In this document: positions 42,601 to 54,764 of the stretch, in pieces
How the letters are laid out: each line of letters opens with the position of its first letter
Position numbering within the stretch: position 1 is the first letter of the stretch
Source: Aselliscus stoliczkanus
Lineage: Eukaryota; Chordata; Mammalia; Chiroptera; Hipposideridae
Reading direction: 5' to 3'
Length of the DNA: 64,000 nt
Assembly: GCA_033961575.1 (NCBI GenBank)
Contig: CM066731.1
Span: 135,153,001-135,217,000 of the forward strand
Translations under genes and position numbers: made by a program
Notes under the pieces: model-generated
Database searches by the model: none
Told to the model about the DNA's origin: nothing
The model's input: only the letters and a program-made list of their open reading frames with translations

Positions 42601-43799
42601 CCAAAAAATAAATATGGGGGAAAGATTTCAAGTAGTTGTCACTGTCCTTTACACACTATTTATGTATCCCATTAGTCCAGGTCTCAAGAAAAACAATGGA
42701 TTCCATATTTCCTGAGATACTCATATGCTAAGATTTACCTCTACCCTCTTAACAAGTACTATTTTATTGCTAAATGAGGGAAGTTATTCAAATCCACTAA
42801 CACCATTGAAACCTACAATCCAACACTGGCCTTAGAAAGCTTTTTGATATTAAAAACCAAAAGAATTGCCTAGAAAATAAACCTGGACTGTGCTTTGTAC
42901 TCTTATCATATGTATCTATTTGTGCTCAGAGCCAGAGGCTATAGAGACCATATTGATGCCAAATTGCACTGAGTTTTCTTGACTCCTTTTGTTTTCCTGC
43001 TAAATCTCATCTTCTCCCACTATGCACTTAATTCAGAAATTTTCTCATGCTTGCTTTTTCTAATACATTGTTACAAGTAATGGTGCACTTTAGAACTCTA
43101 GGTGCCTAGTACTTCTGTTAGGTGTGAAGGTAGCTTTTCAGACACGCATGAGCCAATTTGAACATTCTGTAATGTTCTTTAATTTGTATGATGTCTTAGC
43201 CATATGGCAAAATTTCAACCTCTGGACTGAGAATTGCTAGTAACTCTAGCTCATATTTTGACATTTTGCTTCAGTTTTTCCTCACAAGTAACCACTGACC
43301 TAGGTGATCATCAAAGTTAATACCAATATGATTTCTGGCCAAACACTGAGATGTGAAACTTCAAAATCACAGAGATGACATCCCTCACCATCTTGTATAG
43401 CCAACACAGCTATTTTTTATCAGACAAAAAATTTCTTAGACATGAAGCTCCTGGGCTATCGAATATCCAGTGATTTTAGTATATCTATAGCTGCTTCATC
43501 TGTATCCTCTTACCCCTACTTTTCCACTCTTAACATAATAGACTAATAGGCTTTTACCATAAATGTAGGAATTTAATTGTACCTTACTCATGCAAAGATT
43601 CAAAAACTTATCCTACCCTAAATCCCATCTATATCATAATAGACACTCATGCAAAATAGCAGAAGGAGCTTGTTTTATAAAAGCAGGCCTAGGTACCAGA
43701 CACTGGTCTTAGACAAAGTAAAATGATCCATTTTATGAAAGAAAATTACTGGATATTAAGAGCACCTTTGAAGCATGGAGGCATTGTTTGGAAAATATC
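42601..43799. other. No recognisable gene or repeat
   Basis: AT-rich, no informative frame. Confidence 0.4.
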
Positions 43800-44660
43800 G
43801 TCCCATAACAGTGGGACCTGGGAAATAAAATTGAGGACAATTCAGACAGACTAAAAAGTTTAGAAACCACTGGAGAGTATTGAACAGAAAGCTGCATGAT
43901 CTGACATGTTTCAATTGGATTAAATGTAAGGACAAAGGAAATTGATGGAGAATGTTATAAAACTATTAAAATAATCTAAGTCAGCTGTGGGGAAAGTAAT
44001 TCGATTCTAGATATATGCTGAAAGTAAAGCAGACAGGATATGCTGATGGATTAGGTATGAATATAAAGGAAATGGAAAAGTCAAGGATTACAAGGTTTTG
44101 GCTTCTGCATCTAAAAGATGGAGGTACCATATTTTACATGGAGAAGATGGTGGAAAGAGAAATTAGGAAGGACTGCTTCAGATTTCATTTTCGAACTAGT
44201 TGAGTTTGAGTTTTTCATACCTATTAAAAATACAAATGAAGGTGTCAAGTCGGCATTTGAATAGAGGAGTCAAGTTCAGAGACATGATCTGGGCAAGATA
44301 ATATGCATAAGAGAATTGCCTGAGTATAGCTGGTTTAGATCTGTGTGACCAAGAAAGATCCCCTAGGGCATGAGTGTAGATAGAAAAGGTTAGAGAATAA
44401 GGACTGATTCGTGAAGGCCCTCACTGCACATAGGTTAGAGAGATGAGAAAAAGTTAACAAAAGAGATTGAAAAAGAGCAACCAGTGAACTGGGAGAAAAA
44501 CCAGGGTAGGCGTGGTGTCTCGGAATTCAAGTGAAGAGCATTGTCCAAGGAGGAAGGAATGTCCAACTGTGCTAAATGCTGATGCTATATCAGATGCAGT
44601 GAGGAGAGAGATGGGATCATTAAATTATAATGAGGAGATCATTGTATATCTTGAGAAAAA
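43800..44660 (+). repeat. Unnamed ancient interspersed repeat, ~860 bp
   Basis: The segment order 'gatatgctgatggattaggt', 'gtcaaggattacaaggtttt', 'tcagatttcattttcgaact', 'gagtttgagtttttcatacc', 'gatcccctagggcatgagtg', 'gaaaaaccagggtaggcgtg' then 'gtgtctcggaattcaa', and 'ccaactgtgctaaatgctga' matches a familiar dispersed mammalian repeat whose name I cannot recall. Frames at 44015-44203 and 44512-44727 belong to it and are not genes. Confidence 0.55.
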
Positions 44661-47620
44661 CATTATTATTAGTTTTCTGCAACTCATACCTGTGGAGTTT
44701 TTTGTTTGTTTATTTGTTTTCCCATAGAGTGAGCTATGATCTCAAAGATTCTTTTTGTCATCTTCATATATTCTGAGTAAAAGAACCTTGTTAGATGTTG
44801 TTACGATCGATATGTAGACTCTGGACTTGAGCTATTAGTATTAAGATTCTGTTGTAAACAAGCCCTGTCTCTTTGAGAATGCTGCTTTCACTCTTGAAGC
44901 AGTCCTTCCTAATTACACTCTTTAAATTAAGAGTGTAATAACAAGAAGAAGAAGAAACATATTTTCCCATTTTCATAAAAATGAGAAAAACATACATTTG
45001 CTTGAAGGCTGGCAACTGCACTTTTCCAATTGGTCTAAGTAATTTTTGTCTTTTACCTATTTGTCCTATGTATTTTAAGTTTCTTATAGTCCATATTTAC
45101 ACTGAATAACCCCTTGGCAACTGTCATAAATAGAATTCGATATATACTTTCTTTCTATCAAATGATCCAGAGTTATATCAATCTCATTTATGCATACAAC
45201 TTTAAAGAAATCATTAGCTAAAACATTAAATGATATTTAAAAATAAAGGCACTACATATAGTATATTCACCACTATTAAACAATTGAAATATTATGTAAA
45301 ACAGAAAGTTATACAAGTTGAAATTTAGGGGAAAGAATCATATTATTTTAGAATTAATTTTAAATGCCAATTTTAACTCAGATCTTTAGTTTGTCATGAC
45401 TATATTCATTAAATTGCATTACTAATAATAAATAAAGTATCTTGTGTTTACTTCCTTCTTTGGATCACTTGGCTATAGGGGGAGAAATGAGTCACTTAAA
45501 TGTTTTGCATAAGATTATTTGTAACCTCAAACAATGTTAAGATGCGCTTTACTTTTAATGCATTATTTATTGTTGTTGCTTCCTGTATTAGTGTTTGGGA
45601 ACATAAAGTATGGGATGAAATATACATGTGTTTTTCAAATAATTATAATATCCAAGACCTAAGTTTGTTTCTATGGGCAGCATTTTATAATAGTCCAGCT
45701 GACATTTGATCTCAAGTTCCTTAACTGAGAAATCAATATAAAGGTAAGGTTTCATTTCAGGGCTCCACCCAAAGCTGCTGCTGATTACATTTCAAAAGAT
45801 TTCCTCCGCAGATTTTCCACTGCCTTTCATAGGAGCTCTGAAGCACTTGGGATGACACACCGCTTCCTTTATTTACGGGAAGTGTTGCTAAGTTGGGGCC
45901 TCTATACTTATCATGGCATTTTGCTTTCAAAAGATAGGAGCAAAAAAAATAGCCAAGACTTCTAGCGGGTGGTTACTGCATGATTATGAAACCAGGTTAC
46001 CTGAAAAGTGATGTGTTCTAGAGGAGTAGCAAGAGTGGAAACAGAATAGTTATGAGATAATCATTCTTTCTGGTCATTCTCGACAATTTTTGAAATTGAG
46101 AAATTTCTAATTTTATTTTAAATGCTATTATTAATAACAATTGTAGTAAATTATCACATAAAATATGAGATTAAATAGTAAATTATGACTTTCTATAAAT
46201 TAGGCAGTGGCTGATTCAGCCAACTGACCACTCTTGATTTCAGCTACATCTGAGAAATTCCAGGAGAAGTTACTCAAGAGTGCAAAATCTACAAAGCAAC
46301 AAAGTTAAATTTCTCCCCATATGAATTATTCTCTATTTGCCCTAAATATACATAGGAACATTTCATTGCTTCAGGAAAAACTTCTATACAGAATTTGCAA
46401 AACCCAAAGCTAATTGTTCCTTTTTTTGTTGTGCACATGTTTTGCCAGCATATGTCAATAATGGTTAGCACATTTTCCTGCCTAGAAAACCATTTGGGTT
46501 TAATTTTGGGGTTTCCAAAAAACCTTATTAGCAATAAAAGAACAAATTGGGAATATGATACACTATTATTTCCCGTAAGAGGATTAATGAAAATATAGAT
46601 GACATTTTAAATGGAAATTCAACTCATATTTTATTTTTATAGTAACATGAAATAACACTTTTATTTTCACCATAATTACTCAAATACAAACATAAGTGCT
46701 AACAGGAGGTAATTGTGTGTTTAAGTTGATGTTTATTTATTTAAATTCTCTATCAAGAGTTCATGCTAAGTAGTGAAACAAATGGAATTAGATCTACAGA
46801 AGGATAAGACCAGATTTTCTTGAACACACCTGAAAATAATTATAGTAAAAGAGAAGTACTTTTAGGAAAATCAAGTGGATAGAAATGTATGAAGACAAAA
46901 TAAAAGTACTTATTGGAAAGACTACTTAATGTGCTAAAAAAAACCCTAAAACTTCTTTTTAAACCTTACCTACATTATATTATCACACAGAAAGGGTAAA
47001 ACAAAATTTAAATCACAAAAGAATTAAGACAGAGAAATGATTCTTACTTAACTCAAAACACAGGAGTGACACATTGGACTGGTGATGAGTTAGTTACCTG
47101 ATAAATTTGAAACATCTCTAAAATATAAAAACTGCCAGTTTAGAAAGAAATCATTTACAAAGGAGAACACAAAACATTATTCAGTGACCCAGATCCACAT
47201 GTAAAATCATTTTAGTTTCTTTTCCTAGGGAAACATGTGAAAAAGATAACTCAAATTTCCTAGAATATAAAAAAGGAAAAAAAATGCTAAAAACATTGGA
47301 TGGAAAGAAGGAAGAACAAATGAAAGGAAGAAAGAAAGAGTTGCAATGAGAGGATAAAGTTACATACAGCAAGAGAGAAATACAAGAAGAAAGAAAATAA
47401 AGTGAAAGGTTCTGGTGTGTGCAAGATAGAGAGTTTTAAGTGCAAGATTCAGGAGAGGACCAGAATGTGGGAATAAAAGACGAAAGAAATCTAAGTAGTT
47501 TTAAGATGAGCTCATGTTGTTTACTTGTGCTTTGCACTTAGAGTAAATTATCTCTGGTTCTACCATTGATTAATACTGTTTATAATAAGAAAGATGGTGA
47601 TGACAGAGCTAACATTTCGA
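44661..47620. other. Largest repeat-poor interval
   Basis: About 3 kb in which I recognise no transposable element and no gene. A better-balanced stretch at 45755-45900 stands out against AT-rich surroundings and could be a conserved non-coding element. Frames here are short and overlap on opposite strands. Confidence 0.4.
47250..47400. repeat. Purine-rich tract (plus strand)
   Basis: A/G-dominated low-complexity sequence, including 'aggaagaaagaaagag'. It generates a spurious minus-strand Phe/Ser-rich frame. Confidence 0.7.
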
Positions 47621-47624
47621 AGAA

Positions 47625-47855
47625 TTACTATGTTTCAGGAATTGTGCAAATCACTTTACATGTATTGTCTCTTGCAACACTTACAATAACTCTATAAAAG
47701 TTTACAAGTGGGTAAAATAATGTTCAAAGAGATTAGGAAACTTGTTCTTGGCCACATGGCTAGTAAGGGTTTATAAAGAGAGACTATGTATGCATGACTG
47801 ATTTCCAACTCCAAAGCCTGGGTCTCTATTAGTTTTGCTCTGCTATCTCCCCAGA
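47625..47855 (-). mobile_element. MIR, reverse orientation
   Basis: 'actatgtttcaggaattgtg', 'cactttacatgtattgtctc', 'aggaaacttgttcttggcca' and 'ctccaaagcctgggtctcta'. Confidence 0.75.
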
Positions 47856-47901
47856 GGCTCTTCATTCTAAAAGGAGTAATAAATTTAATCTGCTGGGTAT
47901 G

Positions 47902-47902
<1 letters not shown>

Positions 47903-47949
<47 letters not shown>
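47903..47949. repeat. (TG)n microsatellite
   Basis: Uninterrupted, about 23 units; a long pure array likely to be polymorphic. Confidence 0.97.
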
Positions 47950-47951
<2 letters not shown>

Positions 47952-48069
47952 AAGGGGGATGCTACATCAGTTATGCTTCTAGCTTCAGTTTACAACAGAA
48001 ATACATAAGAGCCAAATATCTCTATATCTTTTCTAAAGCATCCCTGAGGTTTACACCATAAAGGATATT

Positions 48070-48235
48070 TAGAACAGAGGGGAAGAGAAATAAAATGACT
48101 ATGTTGCAAAATGAAGACAGAAAGAAATGAAAAAAATGGAGGGAAGGAAAATGGAGGGAGACAAGGACAAAAAAAGAAAGAACAAAATCAAGAAAAAGAA
48201 GTGAAACCAAAAAAAAAAAAGAAAGATATTGAAAA
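48070..48235. repeat. Homopurine tract (plus strand)
   Basis: A/G-dominated, with GGAGGGAAGG motifs and an A12 run. Two overlapping minus-strand Phe/Leu-rich frames are artefacts of this composition. Confidence 0.8.
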
Positions 48236-48359
48236 TAATGGGGATATTAATTAGAGTTATTCTCTTACAAAAAGAAGAGGCTTGCATAACTGAAGTTTGA
48301 TGCCAACCCCATAGTTATATGTGGTTTAAAAAAAAAAAAGCCTGTAAAACAATAGCTAA

Positions 48360-48575
48360 TACCTAACACTCACATGGGAATTAGACTCCCTTATAACCTG
48401 TATTAATCCATTTAAAGTAAATCAATTCTATAAACTAAGTTCTATTATTATTTCTACATAACAGATGAGGAAACTGAATCTGAGAAAGGTAGGTGACAGC
48501 CACCAAAGTCCCGCAGCTAAAAGTGGCAAAGCTGGAATACAAAACCTGGGTTGTCTTCAGAGTCCATGGTGTCAA
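48360..48575 (-). mobile_element. MIR, reverse orientation
   Basis: 'aacagatgaggaaactgaat', 'ctgagaaaggtaggtgacag', 'aagtggcaaagctggaatac' and 'cctgggttgtcttcagagtc'. Confidence 0.82.
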
Positions 48576-48689
48576 AAGTCTCCATAAAATGTAAAAATAC
48601 AAATATTAGTTAATGCCCATAAATTTCTTTACTCTCCCCACTCAAGCATAGTAGCTTTGAGTAGGGCTAAAATAATTCTTTTCAAATAC

Positions 48690-49235
48690 TAATGTCTATG
48701 CAGATCACTAACAGACTTTGTTATAATCCAGATTCTGAGTAATAGATCTAAAGTGGGGCCTAAGATTCTGCGTGTCTAATAAGTTCTGTTAAAGAATGAT
48801 AAATAAGGCAATTGAAGTGATTCAAACCAACTTTATGGAACACTTCACGAAGCAGACTGTCTCGTTAGCAGAATTACAAAACGGGGCAAAAAGAAAGGAT
48901 GCTTTTATAGGATAAAGAATCAGAACAAGGAAGAGACAAATATTGTGATTGGCTGGGGCCATATAATCAACCTCATTTGGAGTAAGAAGGAACAAGGAAA
49001 TAAATATAAAGCCCAGAGCTGGTTTGGCTTTGGGGATTGGGTGACTGGATAAACTGCATTTCTGGTCAAGCAGAGCATTTGTAGGGGCACAAAAGTTATC
49101 GAAGTTTCAGCTTGCTTAGGTGGCAGTCCTCGGAAGGCGCTGCTCCATCTGGGGCCTAGAAAGTTCTTTCAACAGTTTCCATTAATGTTGATGCTGTTGG
49201 TGATTAACATGGGGAAGTCTAGGCTTATTCTTCAG
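48690..49235 (+). mobile_element. MER5A-like hAT transposon split by an LTR
   Basis: Left part 48690-48786 ('gattctgagtaatagatcta', 'agtggggcctaagattctgc') and right part about 49175-49235 ('gttgatgctgttggt') join into the MER5A consensus order once the intervening 388 bp are removed. MER5A is a non-autonomous hAT-Charlie element with no coding capacity. Confidence 0.65.
48787..49174 (-). mobile_element. Solo LTR of an endogenous retrovirus (class I-like)
   Basis: Starts TGTT and ends AACA on both strands, as LTRs do. On the minus strand it has, in order, a CCAAT-like 'agccaatcac' (about 48950), a TATA-like 'cctataaaag' (about 48910) and an 'ataaagttggtttgaat' poly(A)-like zone (about 48830). 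The pol II landmarks follow the U3-R-U5 order. The flanking 4-mers GTTC (48783-48786) and GTTT (49175-49178) may be a 4-bp target duplication with one change. No internal viral genes are present. Confidence 0.75.
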
Positions 49236-49352
49236 GTGCCCAACAGGTGCTGCTATGCATTAATTTATGTGAGTACTAGGATTATTATTATTATTAGTAG
49301 TAGTAGTATTTAATTGCTTCCTATTGTGAAGAAAAATATGTATAGCAATCTT

Positions 49353-49466
49353 TTTCTTTTTTTTTTTTTTTTGAGGGCAGTGTCACTGGCCCTTATATGT
49401 GGGACCCGAACAGGGCCGCTGGCCTCCCAAGACCAGCACTTAACCACTGCGCCACTCAGCCAGCCC
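49353..49466 (-). mobile_element. Short Rhin-type SINE
   Basis: Minus-strand head at 49466 (gggctggctgagtggcgcag...). The B box is shortened by a lost base. T run 49356-49372. Target duplication AT(G/A)TATAGCAATCTT at 49338-49352 and 49467-49481. Confidence 0.9.
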
Positions 49467-49549
49467 ATATATAGCAATCTTAATCTAGCAATAAGTTGAA
49501 AAACTAGAAACTATTATTCTTAAGCTAGTAGCTATTCAAATCTCAATTC

Positions 49550-49725
49550 TCCTCCCTCCAAACTCAATGACTTTGGAAAAGTTATCTAGCCTTTTAAATT
49601 ACATTTTCTACTTCTAAAAATATGGAAAATAAATAGGACCATTCTTTTGTTGTGATGACTGAATGAAAAAATACATTAGAAGGCTCCTATGCCAGTGTCT
49701 GGCACTTAGTAAAATATTATATCGG
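49550..49725 (+). mobile_element. MIR, plus orientation
   Basis: 'atgactttggaaaagttatc', 'tatggaaaataaataggacc', 'gccagtgtctggcacttagt'. Confidence 0.7.
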
Positions 49726-49729
49726 TAAA

Positions 49730-51253
49730 GGCTAGCTACAGTTGCAGTCCTTTCTAGAAAAAATTTTTCTAAAATTACTATTCTCATTCGTATGTATGGA
49801 ATATGTTGCATTTAATATGTTACAATAAAGTCCATTTGCTAAGTCTTCAGCAGACAGGTACCAGAGGAAAACATACTAAGTTATTGTATGCAATAGTAAA
49901 AAAGATATTTTTGAATAAATTTCTAATGTGTTGCAATACCTTAAATGGATATTTTATAACCACCTGCTTAGGAAAATTACTGTTACTGTGTACTTGACAG
50001 TTAACAAACTTATATTTCTTGTGTGTGGATTCTTTTATGATTTACCCTTGTCATTAGTGATTACATTCTGTTCCCTCCACTTGTAAAGGAAAAATCATAA
50101 TGATAAAGTTCAAATGAATAAGAACATGTTACTAGAATAATTTAGGGTTTGGATTATTTGACTATGGCTATTCTTGCTAAAGGACTCTGAGGATGAAGAC
50201 AGTCAATGTGTTGAAAAGAATGAGTATCTCAGTAAGCTCCTTGTAAAATATCATGCAGATTATAATTATTTTGCTCAGCTAATGATCTAAGCCTCTGCTA
50301 TTCTATTAAAAGTTATCAGTGGAAAGAATATTGCTGAAGATATTTACTGACAAGAATGGATTCACTTTGGAGTCTTACTGATATTCTAATGTAGCATTAA
50401 GGTTTTGTCAAAATGCCCTAGGACTCTGGGAGCACTGGACAGTAACTATTATTTTCAATCAGTGGTTTCCTATTATAAAGGAAGTTCTTAAAAGCACAGA
50501 ATTGTATTATTTCTGTATCTACTTCCTTGACATTTAACAAAAAGCATTGCCGTTAATCCCTCAGGAAAAGAGCAGAGTGAAATATCCAAAAGCAGTCATA
50601 CGAGAGTGGACTGAAAAGTGGATCAGGAGCCAGGGGTTTCATATTCTCTCAGCATAGGCAGCTTTCTTATGTTTTGACCTTAAATAAAATTAGGAATCTT
50701 TTTATAGTGGGGGAAACCGAGGCACATCATAAGGTTCAGGCATGTCTCAAGGGCGGTGGTACTAGAAGAAAGCAGATGGGACTACGGCAAGGATACTGAA
50801 CTGTATATATTCATATGGCAAGCCCAAGTTAGAGCTCCCTTCTACACCCTGTGAATGTCATGTAGGAGAGAAAAAGAATATGAAGAGAGGGGAGAGAGAA
50901 TGTTCCAGCAACACTTGATGTAATACTGGCTTTTGTCACAGTAAGTCATGGAAGTCCATGGGGAGGTAAATAGCATAATCTCTCCTTAACATGATTGAAT
51001 ACAAATAACAGAACAGTCTCAGGGAGAGTGAAACATCCTTGATGGGAGTATAATGCAGTATTCTCGGTCACCCAAAATGAAAAAATATTTCCTTCAGTTA
51101 AAATTGGCTAAAGTCAGTTCACATTCAATAATTGTAAATCCAATGCATATATCCAGGGCAACTCTTCTGAACTTTATGAGGAAAATATTACCACTATATA
51201 TATATGCTCATATTTTTTTCTGCTACGTCATGAATGCTAGATAAACAAGTAAT
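49730..51253. other. No recognisable gene
   Basis: AT-rich. A MIR-like echo at about 50690-50760 ('gaaaccgaggcacatcataa') is too weak to annotate. Confidence 0.4.
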
Positions 51254-51363
51254 GGGCTGACCGAGTGGCATGGTGGTTAAGCACTGGCTTGGGTCACCAG
51301 CGGCCCCGGTTCGGGTCCCACATATGAAAGGCCAGTGACACTGTCCTCAAAAAAACCCCAAAC
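51254..51363 (+). mobile_element. Short Rhin-type SINE
   Basis: Head GGCTGACCGAGTGGCATGGT, an arm with one altered pair, a canonical B box 'ggttcgggtcc', 'gccagtgacactgtcctc' and an A-rich tail. An exact 11-bp target duplication AAACAAGTAAT at 51243-51253 and 51364-51374. Confidence 0.92.
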
Positions 51364-51374
51364 AAACAAGTAAT

Positions 51375-53224
51375 GAAGTACATCCAACTTGTAACTCGAC
51401 TTTTTCTTAAATGCCAACAAATTGGGAAATGGTGAAAATTTCAAAACGATATATGAAATAACAACACTTTTATCAGAAAATTAGAAAAAGGTAAACAAAT
51501 TCACAAAGTTATTTTTCACAGTTCTGGGATTCTAGTCCTGTTCATGACTCCCCTCATATTTCATTAATGTATCATTTATAAATAGAATTGGTAGTGATCT
51601 TGTTGAGTACATAGCCGGTCTGCCTAGGTACCACTGCCAGCTTTTACCAATGTTAAGGGAGGCCATACCATTGGCTCACTTTTATTTTATTAAACAAAAT
51701 GTTGAATCAAGTAATCAAATATCCTGCAAGCAGTTTTGACTGCTATGTTAATGTGTGCCCCAGTTTTTCAACTTAACAGTATGAGTTGGTGATTCTGTGT
51801 CTTAATAAGTTGTGACAGACAAGATGAACTGACTCCCTTTCCCTCTCCTCCAATAACTTATAATTTAAGACTTAATATTCTTACAAATACTGACCTAGGC
51901 AAGAAAAAAACAAAAAATGGGCAGTATATCAAGGATTTGGAAACCAGCAAAATGTATTGGTTATTGATGTAACTTATCCTATAATCCGGTTTTTATCATA
52001 CAGTCAGAAAAGATGTTTTAATCAGGAAAATCAGTTTCCTGGTATCAGTGTTTTTTACTGGTACACAAATAAAGTGTTGAATCAATAGTTTTACCAACAA
52101 TGTAAGCTTCTTTGGACAGGTGGTACTCAGGGTGGTTATAATAAAAGATCATGATCTCATATAACTTGTGTTTGAATTCTGGAACCTGCATTTACAAATT
52201 GTTTAAACTTAAGCAATATTTTTAATCTTTTTGCACATAGGTTTTTTTCAGACTCACCATGGAGCTTACATGGTTACTGTAGGAAATAAATGGCGCAGGA
52301 GAAGAATCAGAAATACAGGCATGCACAAGAATATTTATTATAAACCAGTATTTTGTCTCCAAGACACCATGATTCTCTCACTCTTCCTGGGTTATTACAT
52401 ACAAATCTAATTACCATATATATTTTGATAATATTCAAATTTATATCTCCAATCCAAATCTTTAAGATTCATTTTCAGATAAATTTAAATTATTTTCAAT
52501 TTATAAATTTCCATTTCTTTATTAACAATCTATTTTTTTGGCCAGGAAAAAAAATTAATAGTGACAATAAGATTTTCTGTTTGTTTGTTTAGAAGAAAGG
52601 ATCTCAGTCCATTTTATTAGCTGTATCTAAAGTTTCTCAGAATGCTCACTGAGATACCTCACTCCAGCGTAATAGAACTGAACTCTATTCCCACAAACTT
52701 TGATGTTATTCTCCATATATCTTTTGTGCTAGAAAACACAAGTCTCCTTTGATTCTCTTTCTTTCATCCATTCTATACAATCATCACTGTGATGTGTTCA
52801 GCGTTGCACATGTGATTTTTTTTGTTGATTTTACCAAAGAAAACCTCAAATATTTTGTGAAATTTATATATACAAAAATAAGGTCTTATTTTGTCTAGCT
52901 TTGGAATTATGAGGATGCGAGACTGGAGCTATTGTTGTCACTTTGTCACTATGAGCAAAAATATGCCTGAAAATAGAGCTAAGGTGGGGGAAGTATGGCT
53001 GGGATATAGAACCAAAGCAATGCATGATGGGAACATCATTAGTGCCCCTTATCAATTGGTGGTTACACTTGGGTTTTCCATTCCTTTTGTTGCTTGTGAC
53101 ATTTTGGGTTGGGTTTCATTTTGCTTGGAACTGAGGGATTCCTGACATAGACATGATTCTCTATCTGCATCCTTTCTTACTTTAGTTGAGAATTTCATCA
53201 TCTCTTTTATGGATTGCTCTGAAA
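51375..53224. other. Mostly unidentified; possible MIR at 52150-52300
   Basis: 'cttgtgtttgaattctggaa' and 'taaacttaagcaatattttt' at 52166-52240 suggest a worn MIR. The frames at 52864-53276 overlap each other on both strands and are not recognisable. Confidence 0.4.
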
Positions 53225-53905
53225 ACATCATACTGATCTCCTCTGCTGTTATATGTCCCATTAGTCTGTCCTCCACACAGTTCTCAGAATGATCTACCTA
53301 ACACACAAATCTGACCTGGTCGCATCCCCGCTTAAAACTTCTTTTGTGGCTACAGAATAAAGACCAATATGTTTAGCCTTGAGTGTGAAGTTTACAAGAT
53401 GAAACTCCCACCTAACTCTATGCCCTAATTTCTCATTTGTCCCCCTCTCAATATTTGTGTATTAGCAGCATTGAACAGCTACTCTATTTCTCGTATAAAC
53501 ACACCGTGGTGTTTAATACCTTCACTTTACTCAAGTTGTTCTTTTGCCTAGAGTACCTGTTCATTTTCCCTGTTGCAGAGTCTAACCAGTACTATTCATT
53601 GTCCTGTTAAGATTCAAATTACACTTATTATAATAAAACTCTCCTGACTTACTTCACACTCCTTCTTTAAAGCTAGGTGAGATGTTGTTAACTTGTGCTT
53701 CAGAGCCCAGTCATTACTTTTCTCATTGTATTTACTATGTCGTATTGAAAGCTTGTGCTCAGCTCTAATAAACTGCCTTTCTCTCACCACCATCCAATCC
53801 ATATGTAAGACCATGTCTTATTTTTCTTTGAATCCTTAGCACCTTGGTAATAAGTTCCTGGCAAATAATGTCCAATAAATGTTTATTGAACAAGTGAATG
53901 TGTTA
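53225..53905 (+). mobile_element. L2 LINE, 3' end of ORF2 and 3' UTR
   Basis: 'aaatctgacctggtcgcatc' with 'cgcttaaaacttctttt' (end of the L2 coding part), 'taataaaactctcctgactt', 'accatgtcttatttttcttt' and the terminus 'aataaatgtttattgaacaa'. An unusually long L2 piece, about 680 bp. Confidence 0.8.
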
Positions 53906-54764
53906 AAGAAAAGCACCACCTTGCTACTTGGCTCTTACTTTGAAGGACTTTGTAGTTGAGCAGAAACCATCCAAATATATTTCCAAAGAAAACAATACTA
54001 AAGAGAACACATATTTCACTAAACAAAATATAGAATCAAAATAATTCTATCAGGCCCAGGGATAAAAATATGATTGCTGCCTCCCTCTTCTTTCAACCCC
54101 TTCAGAAATGTTGATATTTAATTCTGCACAAGAATTAAGTACGCTGGTCCAATATGTCAGAGGTTGAATTTGTACATCAACTTAAAAACCAAGTTTACAC
54201 TAATCTTCCATTGCAGCAGAATATGTCTTCAATGTTCATCAAAATCAAATTGACACTTCTGTTTTCAATTGAGCTAATGTAATGCATTAAAATTTCCTAA
54301 CCTTATTATAGCTCACAGAAGGCCTAATGACTGCAGTATATCTCAATTTTATAAGAACAGAAAGTGCAGGAGTCTATTCTAAATTACATTTGATATTTAC
54401 CCCTTTCCATATGACCCTATGAACTACTTTGTCCCTATTCCTCCAGTTGGGATTTTCTTCCCTCTTCTCTACTTCCTCCTTTTGTTCACAGCAAAAACCA
54501 GTGGTGCTATGTCTCCCCAATTGTTCCTAATACCCACCCATTGAATTCTTATTTTTCACTTTTATCTCAGCATTATTTCAGTACGTTGTAAATTAGGGTC
54601 CAATGTCAAAGGGCTGGCAGGACTTCTCTAATTGCTGCCCTTTTGTCTCCCCATCACCTTCAAGAGCTGTCAAAATATAGATAGCTATCTCCTCTCCATT
54701 TTCTTTCATTCATTCTTTATCATTCATTTTATAGTGAGAAACAGCCTACATTAAAAAAAGAAAA
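53906..54764. other. No recognisable gene
   Basis: AT-rich; nothing assigned. Confidence 0.4.

Noticed and set aside
47181..48287. Phe/Leu/Ser-rich minus-strand frames resembling membrane proteins
   Set aside because: They arise from homopurine tracts on the plus strand and overlap one another in different frames.
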